Below are positions 19,417 to 22,596 of a DNA stretch of 22,596 nt, in pieces. The notes beneath the pieces are model-generated. The model did not search any database. It was given only the letters and a program-made list of their open reading frames with translations, and had not been told where the DNA came from. How positions within the stretch are numbered: the first letter of the stretch is position 1; every line of letters begins with the position of its first letter. Both the position numbers and the translations under genes were made by a program. This DNA comes from a virus: positions 1 through 22,596 of IMG/VR virus record IMGVR_UViG_3300047548_000475; one strand, given 5' to 3'.

Positions 19417-19726
19417 GCTTGTAGGGCTTGGCGATTCCCGCTGCTGCATACTTGACATAGCGCGCCCAGTATGCACGGCGCGACTTGATAAGCGCGGGCG
19501 ATTCGGTATAGGTGGCATAGGCGGCGAACACAACCTGAGCGGTCCCTTGCATCCGATTGCACGAGCCGCACAGGCGCACGAAATTTTCTTTCACCATTGC
19601 CCCGCCCTTGGACTCTGCGACGAGGTGGCCGCATTCGTCGGCGTCCCACGTCCCGCACGCGGCGCAGCAATCGAACGAGGCGAACACGTGGGCTTTGATG
19701 GCGGCGGGGATACGGGCTTTGGTCAT
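19406..19726 (-). CDS. HNH endonuclease 1 (homing-type, 106 aa)
   Basis: I chose the second ATG (19724-19726), nine bases after AAAGGA, because the first ATG (19735) touches the ribosome site. Motifs: CCAACG (first zinc Cys pair), CGHLVAESKGG (the His-containing first strand), NFVRLCGSCN (the catalytic Asn region and second CxxC). This is the zinc-ribbon-braced beta-beta-alpha HNH fold, a metal-dependent DNA nicking or cutting domain. The C-terminus is basic and aromatic (RRAYWARYVKY). It is the only minus-strand gene in the right block, has its own promoter facing away from the neighbours, and ends in a hairpin. Free-standing HNH genes of this kind are common mobile elements in phages, but a role in packaging or host DNA cleavage is possible. 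Confidence 0.85.
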   Translation of the reverse strand: MTKARIPAAIKAHVFASFDCCAACGTWDADECGHLVAESKGGAMVKENFVRLCGSCNRMQGTAQVVFAAYATYTESPALIKSRRAYWARYVKYAAAGIAKPYKPVA

Positions 19727-19752
19727 GACGTTCATCCTTTGCTGTTAGAATC

Positions 19753-19781
19753 ACCTTATGCGATTCTTACTTTCGAGTCAA
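19753..19781 (-). promoter_or_regulatory. Promoter of HNH gene 1, GANTC-bearing, divergent
   Basis: Minus strand: TTGACT (19776-19781), 17 bp, TAAGGT (19753-19758), then GATTC directly after the -10. GACTC overlaps the -35 and a third site, GAATC, lies in the spacer. GAATC and GATTC around the -10 also form an inverted repeat. The layout matches the plus-strand family, and the -35 boxes of this and the next promoter are back to back. Confidence 0.65.
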
Positions 19782-19816
19782 CAGCATATCGCGCGGGGTA
19801 GACACAAAGATTCCTC

Positions 19817-19850
19817 TTGCGAATCATTCGGCGCTATGCGATAAAGAATC
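19817..19850 (+). promoter_or_regulatory. Early-type promoter 1 (GANTC family)
   Basis: TTGCGA at 19817-19822, a 17-bp spacer ending TATGC (so TGC precedes the -10, an extended -10), GATAAA at 19840-19845 and GAATC at 19846-19850. A GAATC overlaps the -35. Confidence 0.7.
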
Positions 19851-19879
19851 ATCGAAACGCTGATAGAGGGAAGCGACAG

Positions 19880-20122
19880 ATGGCACAGATGATCGGATAC
19901 GTGGTGCGGGCGACGGACGCGGCGGTGGCTTTCGTGGCCGAGGCCGACGCGGGCAAGGCTGGCGTCAAGCCCCTCTGGATCCCCCGCCGTAAGATTGAGG
20001 CGGCCAAGGAATCGGACGCGATGGGCCGCCGTATCCAGACGGCGCAGGACGGCGAGCGGGTTGGCATCCTGCACAACCTGACCGTGTGCGACGCCTTCCT
20101 CGCCAAGGTGATGGGGGCGTAA
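19880..20122 (+). CDS. Small paralogue 1 with KPLW.PR.KI motif (80 aa)
   Basis: I chose ATG at 19880, eight bases after GAGGGA; the longer frame would include the promoter. The protein begins MAQMIGYVVRATDAAVAFVAEA, then KPLWIPRRKIEAA, and ends LTVCDAFLAKVMGA. It is homologous to the gene at 21093: both have GY.VR.T.AAVAFV, KPLW.PR.KI and .AFL.KV. The fold may be a small RNA- or DNA-binding or protein-binding domain (basic, with Trp), but I do not recognise it. The stop codon lies in the GNRA-type loop of a hairpin. It is preceded by its own promoter. Confidence 0.75.
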   Translation: MAQMIGYVVRATDAAVAFVAEADAGKAGVKPLWIPRRKIEAAKESDAMGRRIQTAQDGERVGILHNLTVCDAFLAKVMGA

Positions 20123-20129
20123 GCCCCCA
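20112..20129 (+). terminator. GC-rich hairpin with GUAA loop at gene end
   Basis: TGGGGGC and GCCCCCA pair around GTAA. The loop is a GNRA tetraloop and its TAA is the stop codon of the preceding gene. No U-tract follows, so it may protect the mRNA end rather than terminate by itself. Confidence 0.55.
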
Positions 20130-20168
20130 CGCAGTTACAAACCGAAGTTACAAATCAAGGTGGAAAAT

Positions 20169-20249
20169 ATGAAACTGTCAATCGCTCTGCAAATCGCCGC
20201 CGCTCTCGTTCTGGTTGCACTCGCCGTCGTCACCTTTCCCGCAATATAA
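20169..20249 (+). CDS. Tiny one-helix membrane protein (26 aa)
   Basis: ATG at 20169 follows AAGGTGG closely. The 26 residues are almost all hydrophobic after MKLS (ALQIAAALVLVALAVVTF), so one membrane-spanning helix is expected. It shares the transcription unit of the 80-aa gene, after the GUAA hairpin, and a new promoter follows at 20278. Too short to name; a signal-anchor micro-protein or a superinfection-related factor are guesses only. Confidence 0.55.
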   Translation: MKLSIALQIAAALVLVALAVVTFPAI

Positions 20250-20277
20250 CCCACTGAAATCACAGCAATCTTTGCTC

Positions 20278-20311
20278 TTGCGAATCGCTTCACGTTATGC
20301 GATTGTGAATC
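20278..20311 (+). promoter_or_regulatory. Early-type promoter 2 (GANTC family)
   Basis: TTGCGA (20278-20283), 17 bp ending TATGC, GATTGT (20301-20306), GAATC (20307-20311). The preceding CTC and the GAATC overlapping the -35 are conserved with the other copies. The -10 is weaker than in copies 1, 4 and 5. Confidence 0.65.
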
Positions 20312-20327
20312 AACAGAGGAGAACAAC

Positions 20328-20432
20328 ATGAACGTCCTGACCGCCCTTATCGGAATTGCAATCGCCTCGCCCTTCATCACCCTTGCAGCGGTCCTGCTGT
20401 TTAAGTTCGTCAACGCAATCATCGGAGTCTGA
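20328..20432 (+). CDS. Small membrane protein (34 aa)
   Basis: ATG at 20328 lies after AGAGGAG with proper spacing. Residues 3-30 (VLTALIGIAIASPF / ITLAAVLLFKFV, read in order) form one long hydrophobic stretch, probably one membrane helix, with a Lys near the C-terminal end. It is the first gene after promoter 2, and its 3' end carries GGAGTC, which serves as the ribosome site of the next gene, so the pair is coupled. Function unknown. Confidence 0.6.
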   Translation: MNVLTALIGIAIASPFITLAAVLLFKFVNAIIGV

Positions 20433-20435
20433 CCC

Positions 20436-20624
20436 ATGAAATTCGCTCTTATTGTCACGCTGTTCGGTATCGACGCCCCCGACTACAGCTATGCGATTGA
20501 TACAAACATGCAAGGGACTGCATGTATTGAGGCGCTGGAAAAGCATCAGGCGTTGCTGGAACAAACGTTCTATCCCGAGGATTTTGAATTGGTCTGCGAG
20601 ATGGATGACATGTTTGAGGATTGA
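20436..20624 (+). CDS. Acidic small protein (62 aa)
   Basis: ATG at 20436 is 3 bp after the previous stop, with GGAG eight bases upstream. The protein starts MKFALIVTLFGIDAPDYSYAID and ends with an acidic tail (PEDFELVCEMDDMFED). The beginning is strand-like, not clearly a signal peptide. Acidic phage early proteins often bind host factors or mimic DNA (family-level generalisation); there is no specific match here. It is followed after the stop by the A-tract and hairpin at 20632. Confidence 0.65.
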   Translation: MKFALIVTLFGIDAPDYSYAIDTNMQGTACIEALEKHQALLEQTFYPEDFELVCEMDDMFED

Positions 20625-20631
20625 CAAAAAA

Positions 20632-20658
20632 CCCTGCTAAATCAAGCATTTAGCAGGG
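20632..20658 (-). terminator. Strong hairpin with U-tract on the minus strand
   Basis: CCCTGCTAAAT (20632-20642) pairs with ATTTAGCAGGG (20648-20658), an 11-bp stem with a 5-base loop. A run of A precedes it (20626-20631), so the U-tract needed for intrinsic termination exists only for leftward transcription. Downstream on the plus strand it is GGGGCCGCGCC. It lies between two plus-strand genes and would mainly block antisense transcription. Confidence 0.65.
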
Positions 20659-20705
20659 GCCGCGCCGCACACTTTAACCCCTTGATTTGCAACGATACTT
20701 TTCTC

Positions 20706-20739
20706 TTGCGAATCAGCCTGCGCTATGCGAAGGTGAATC
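20706..20739 (+). promoter_or_regulatory. Early-type promoter 3 (GANTC family)
   Basis: TTGCGA (20706-20711), 17 bp ending TATGC, GAAGGT (20729-20734), GAATC (20735-20739). The -10 is poor by sigma70 standards, so this copy may depend on the TGC extension or an activator. Confidence 0.6.
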
Positions 20740-20756
20740 AACAAAAGGAGATAGCC

Positions 20757-20939
20757 ATGAAATACCTGCTGCTCGCGCTTCGTTATGACGGAATTATCTT
20801 CACGGCACTTAACTATCGGTTCTGCATCGCACACTACAAGAATCAAGAGCGGCTTGAGAGACAAGCCGCGGACCGGGTCCGGCAAGCTGCTATCGGACGC
20901 TATGTGGATGCACTTAGAGATGCGGGAGATTTACGGTGA
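20757..20939 (+). CDS. Basic helical small protein (60 aa)
   Basis: ATG at 20757 follows AAAAGGAG with six bases spacing. The sequence is MKYLLLALRYDGIIFTALNYRF, a hydrophobic start that may be a membrane anchor, followed by a charged helix (HYKNQERLERQAADRVRQAAIGRYVDALRDAG). A membrane-anchored helical protein is possible. No named family is recognised. It is transcribed from promoter 3 alone. Confidence 0.65.
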   Translation: MKYLLLALRYDGIIFTALNYRFCIAHYKNQERLERQAADRVRQAAIGRYVDALRDAGDLR

Positions 20940-20953
20940 TTCGGTCGAATCAC

Positions 20954-20996
20954 GCGCCAGAATTATACACCCGAATCATGTTCGTTGTCAAGCGCA
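20954..20996 (+). repeat. Intergenic cassette repeat, copy A
   Basis: Starts GCGCCAGAATTATACACCC, continues GAATCATGTTCGTTGTCAA and GCGCAA. It matches copy B at 21342 in about 38 of 43 positions. It is followed at 21023 by TGAGTCTAG and then promoter 4, so it is part of a unit of about 110-120 bp that recurs upstream of two genes. Confidence 0.75.
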
Positions 20997-21035
20997 ATCG
21001 TCGCGTTGAAACAAAACTTTATTGAGTCTAGGCTC

Positions 21036-21069
21036 TTGCGAATCATGCTGACATATGCGATAAAGAATC
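21036..21069 (+). promoter_or_regulatory. Early-type promoter 4 (GANTC family)
   Basis: TTGCGA (21036-21041), 17 bp ending TATGC, GATAAA (21059-21064), GAATC (21065-21069). TGAGTCTAG lies just upstream, adding another GANTC site. Confidence 0.7.
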
Positions 21070-21092
21070 ATCGGAAAAGAGGAGAGACCCAG

Positions 21093-21329
21093 ATGTCTAT
21101 GTTCGGTTACATTGTCCGCGAAACTGAAGCCGCCGTTGCCTTCGTGAAAGCGCCGCTGACGGCTGAAATGAAACCGCTCTGGGTTCCGCGCAAGAAAATT
21201 GCGTTCTTTGAAGAACTGGATCTGCCGTCCATGTCGATTGACATTGCAGGCGAATCGCTTCGCCGCATGGGAACCCCTGTCCACATCGGAATTGACTCGG
21301 CGTTTCTTGAGAAGGTAGGTGTGGCATAA
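21093..21329 (+). CDS. Small paralogue 2 with KPLW.PR.KI motif (78 aa)
   Basis: ATG at 21093 follows AGGAG with eight bases. It begins MSMFGYIVRETEAAVAFVKAP, has KPLWVPRKKIAFFEEL in the middle and ends DSAFLEKVGVA. It is a diverged duplicate of the gene at 19880. The basic PRKK/PRRK cluster next to KPLW suggests a nucleic-acid contact, but this is a guess. Its TAA stop sits in the loop of the 9-bp hairpin at 21317. Confidence 0.75.
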   Translation: MSMFGYIVRETEAAVAFVKAPLTAEMKPLWVPRKKIAFFEELDLPSMSIDIAGESLRRMGTPVHIGIDSAFLEKVGVA

Positions 21330-21340
21330 AAGCCACACCT
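21317..21340 (+). terminator. 9-bp hairpin with stop codon in its loop
   Basis: AGGTGTGGC (21317-21325) and GCCACACCT (21332-21340) pair around ATAAAA, and the TAA in that loop is the stop of the preceding gene. GGCGCC follows directly, then no clear U-tract, so termination would be weak. Confidence 0.55.
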
Positions 21341-21341
21341 G

Positions 21342-21384
21342 GCGCCAGTATTTTACACCCGAATCATGGTCGTGGTCAATAGCA
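21342..21384 (+). repeat. Intergenic cassette repeat, copy B
   Basis: Starts GCGCCAGTATTTTACACCC, continues GAATCATGGTCGTGGTCAA and TAGCAA. It is the counterpart of copy A (20954-20996). TGAGTCTAG follows at 21411-21419 and promoter 5 at 21435. Confidence 0.75.
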
Positions 21385-21434
21385 AAAATCACGCTATGCG
21401 AAAATAAATGTGAGTCTAGACGCGCGTTTTTCTC

Positions 21435-21468
21435 TTGCGAATCATGCGAAACCGTGCGATAAAGAATC
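21435..21468 (+). promoter_or_regulatory. Early-type promoter 5 (GANTC family)
   Basis: TTGCGA (21435-21440), 17 bp ending CGTGC, GATAAA (21458-21463), GAATC (21464-21468). The CTC before the -35 is preserved. A run of T lies just upstream. Confidence 0.7.
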
Positions 21469-21490
21469 ACCGAGACAAGGAGAGACGGTG

Positions 21491-21835
21491 ATGGGCAAGG
21501 CAAAGATTGCAGATACGGTTCGCGCAAAGGTTCTGGCCCGTGACGGGTTCATCTGCCGCGCTTGCGGATACGGCGGTTCGGCAAACCATGCCTTTGCTCT
21601 GGACTGTGACCATATCGTTGCCGAAGTGAACGGCGGCAAGGCAACGGTTGACAATCTGCAATGCCTTTGCAAAGGCTGCAACGTCGCCAAAACTGGCAAT
21701 AACTGGGAATTTGCCAAGCGTGGCGAGTCGGTCGCGGAATCGGTTTGGGCCGTGAATCAGCGTATCGTGTCGGTCGCCTTCACCGTCGGGCTGAAAGAGG
21801 GTTCGGTCGCCAAGACACTCAAGCGGCTCAAATGA
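21491..21835 (+). CDS. HNH endonuclease 2 (114 aa)
   Basis: ATG at 21491 follows AAGGAG; upstream in-frame codons run into the promoter. Motifs: ARDGFICRACG (first CxxC), LDCDHIVAEVNGG (Asp-His catalytic strand), VDNLQCLCKGCNVAKT (Asn and second CxxC). This is a textbook HNH fold with zinc support and a DH pair, as in McrA-like and phage HNH proteins. The C-terminus is helical and basic (KTLKRLK), likely DNA-binding. It is unlike HNH 1 outside the core, so the two are not recent duplicates. It has its own promoter and cassette. Role likely homing or an auxiliary nuclease. Confidence 0.88.
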   Translation: MGKAKIADTVRAKVLARDGFICRACGYGGSANHAFALDCDHIVAEVNGGKATVDNLQCLCKGCNVAKTGNNWEFAKRGESVAESVWAVNQRIVSVAFTVGLKEGSVAKTLKRLK

Positions 21836-21856
21836 GTTTAAAACCGGAGTTAGAAA

Positions 21857-21991
21857 ATGACCTATATTGTGCGGACGATAGACAGGTGCTTTACCGAAGC
21901 GCATTACAGTTGCTTTTCGACTATGGTGCGCGATTGGAGCAGTGAAATTCTGGCTGGCACTCACTATTTTATGATTCTCGGTGCAGAATAG
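21857..21991 (+). CDS. Small protein (44 aa)
   Basis: ATG at 21857 follows CCGGAG with seven bases, giving MTYIVRTIDRCFTEAHYSCF, then TMVRDWSSEILAGTHYFMIL. It lies 21 bp after HNH 2 without its own promoter, so it is probably co-transcribed. Two cysteines and several aromatic residues are seen. No family recognised. Confidence 0.5.
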   Translation: MTYIVRTIDRCFTEAHYSCFSTMVRDWSSEILAGTHYFMILGAE

Positions 21992-21995
21992 AAAC

Positions 21996-22045
21996 TAAAA
22001 AGCGTGCAAAATCAAGGGATTACAGTTAGTCGCGCCCCGACTCGT
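21996..22045. repeat. Degenerate copy of the hairpin/CGCGCC intergenic element
   Basis: TGCAAAATCAAGGGATTACAG followed by TTAGTCGCGCCCCGAC is similar in order to the two strong hairpin regions (TGC.nAATCAAG..ATTA..CAG then C.GCGCC.C), but the stem has lost its pairing except for a short AATC..GATT. It occupies the 3' end of the 44-aa gene unit. Confidence 0.4.
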
Positions 22046-22076
22046 AAGTGACTGATAAACAAAGGAAAGTTTCTAG

Positions 22077-22105
22077 TTGCTGTGTGCTGATTCGCTTGCT
22101 AGTAT
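22077..22105 (+). promoter_or_regulatory. Early-type promoter 6 (variant)
   Basis: TTGCTG (22077-22082), 17 bp containing TGATTCGC and ending TTGC, TAGTAT (22100-22105). The GANTC site has moved into the spacer, no GANTC follows the -10, and the -10 is closer to consensus than in the other copies. This copy may be wired differently. Confidence 0.6.
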
Positions 22106-22130
22106 TAACTTATCAAAAGGGAAAAAAGAT

Positions 22131-22424
22131 ATGCGCCTTGAAACTATCCGTGCCGCCAAGAATGGTTTTATTCTGGAAGATGAATACGGCAATCTTCACG
22201 TTGCAAAGACCCTGATTGAGGCAGCCCAAATTGTTGGTGATATTGTGCCTGATACACAAGGCACTCGTTACGCTGTCGGCATGAACTGCGGTGACTTGAG
22301 TGCTGCTAGGGCGTGTTTCCGCGACGGCAAAAAGATTGAGGCAATCAAGATTTTGCGTGATTGCTTCACCCCGCGTCTCGGTCTGCGTGAGGCTAAAGAA
22401 CTGATTGAGGTTCTCTGCTTTTAG
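22131..22424 (+). CDS. Small protein with ribosomal L7/L12 C-terminal-domain-like end (97 aa)
   Basis: I chose ATG at 22131, after AAAAGGGA; upstream codons of the longer frame overlap the promoter. The N-terminal ~45 residues (LETIRAAKNGFILEDEYGNLHVAKTLIEAAQIVGDIVPD) look like a small beta-alpha domain. The C-terminus KKIEAIKILRDCFTPRLGLREAKELIEVL matches the helix-loop-helix pattern of the L7/L12 C-terminal domain (KI.VIK..RE.TGLGLKEAK.LVE), with PRLGLREAK in place of TGLGLKEAK. In bacteria that domain contacts translation factors. A phage protein using it could act on translation, or merely reuse the fold. The start of the protein is followed downstream by a strong hairpin. Confidence 0.7.
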   Translation: MRLETIRAAKNGFILEDEYGNLHVAKTLIEAAQIVGDIVPDTQGTRYAVGMNCGDLSAARACFRDGKKIEAIKILRDCFTPRLGLREAKELIEVLCF

Positions 22425-22429
22425 AAAAA

Positions 22430-22457
22430 CCCTGCATAATCAAGAGGTTATGCAGGG
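22430..22457 (-). terminator. Strong hairpin with U-tract on the minus strand (second copy)
   Basis: CCCTGCATAA (22430-22439) pairs with TTATGCAGGG (22448-22457), a 10-bp stem with an 8-base loop. An A-run (22425-22429) precedes it and GCGGCGCCCC follows, the same arrangement as at 20632. It directly follows the stop of the L7/L12-like gene. Confidence 0.65.
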
Positions 22458-22504
22458 CGGCGCCCCACTGATTAAGTGTTTGATAATGCTGCGTTTTATT
22501 TATG

Positions 22505-22538
22505 TTGTGCATACTGCATAGATGCGCTATAAAGAATC
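22505..22538 (+). promoter_or_regulatory. Early-type promoter 7 (GANTC family)
   Basis: TTGTGC (22505-22510), 17 bp ending TGCGC, TATAAA (22528-22533), GAATC (22534-22538). It lacks the GANTC at the -35 but keeps the one after the -10. The region upstream (GTTTTATTTATG) is A/T-rich. Confidence 0.6.
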
Positions 22539-22559
22539 AACGCAGCAAAGGAGCTAGAC

Positions 22560-22596
22560 ATGGCAACCGTCGTTTACGCAATCTCTTACAAAGGCT
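22560..22596 (+). CDS. Start of a gene truncated by the window edge
   Basis: ATG at 22560 follows AAAGGAG with seven bases. Twelve codons are visible (ATVVYAISYKG after the Met), then the window ends. It has promoter 7 immediately upstream. Too short to identify. Confidence 0.6.
   Translation, partial: MATVVYAISYKG

Noticed and set aside
19308-19754. Arg-rich 148-aa minus-strand frame
   Set aside because: Out of frame with the convincing HNH gene and without a ribosome site; composition is that of a G/C-rich shadow frame.
20135-20627. Minus-strand frames of 105-107 aa opposite the small genes
   Set aside because: They overlap promoter 2 and the well-supported plus-strand small genes, and have no start signals.
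21376-21405. Possible additional promoter TGGTCA ... TATGCG upstream of HNH 2
   Set aside because: Spacing is 16 bp and the -10 is poor; it is more likely part of the cassette copy B and not a separate promoter.

Overview
The window is part of a tailed-bacteriophage genome (free phage or prophage; no host genes are visible). Two blocks meet at about 19.05-19.4 kb. The host is most likely an alphaproteobacterium. That is an inference, based mainly on the many GANTC sites, the alphaproteobacterial CcrM methylation motif, placed at fixed positions inside the promoters of the right block. Many structural proteins recall families I know from aquatic (marine and freshwater) phages.

Left block (1 to 19,044, all on the minus strand, visibly more A/T-rich) is a tightly packed virion-structure operon with TAATG or ATGA stop/start overlaps. 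In transcription order (right to left) it holds: two paralogous small proteins that look like tail-completion or terminator proteins; a 124-aa structural protein; a 410-aa structural protein of a widespread phage family; a 150-aa helix-turn-helix protein (small-terminase-like); a 439-aa tail-tube-like protein; a 1536-aa modular fibre with about 11 degenerate ERMRI..GNLGIGT repeats and a putative carbohydrate-binding C-terminus; a 138-aa protein; then an internal promoter with a striking inverted repeat at 9.7 kb. After that promoter come small proteins of 68, 113 (TTG start) and 77 aa, a 1337-aa collagen-like fibre, a 23-aa ORF, three tandem paralogues of about 280 aa, a 70-aa protein with a duplicated Trp-rich motif, and a fused GT-B/GT-A glycosyltransferase that runs off the left edge.

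Right block (19.4 to 22.6 kb, mostly plus strand, more G/C-rich to about 21.9 kb) looks like an early or accessory region of very small genes: two HNH nucleases, two paralogues sharing a KPLW.PR.KI motif, two tiny one-helix membrane proteins, a ribosomal L7/L12 C-terminal-domain-like protein and several unknowns. Nearly every gene or gene pair has its own promoter built on one template: TTGCGA, 17 bp, a -10 hexamer, then GAATC directly after it, with another GANTC overlapping the -35. Genes commonly end in hairpins. In three cases the stop codon lies in the hairpin loop, and two strong hairpins have their U-tract on the opposite strand.

The most interesting feature is this family of GANTC-bearing promoters and the repeated intergenic cassette around it. 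It could be a methylation-sensitive (CcrM/GcrA-type) or repressor-controlled early regulon. A 14-bp palindrome at 19335-19348 made of two copies of the same half-site supports a dedicated DNA-binding factor as the alternative.
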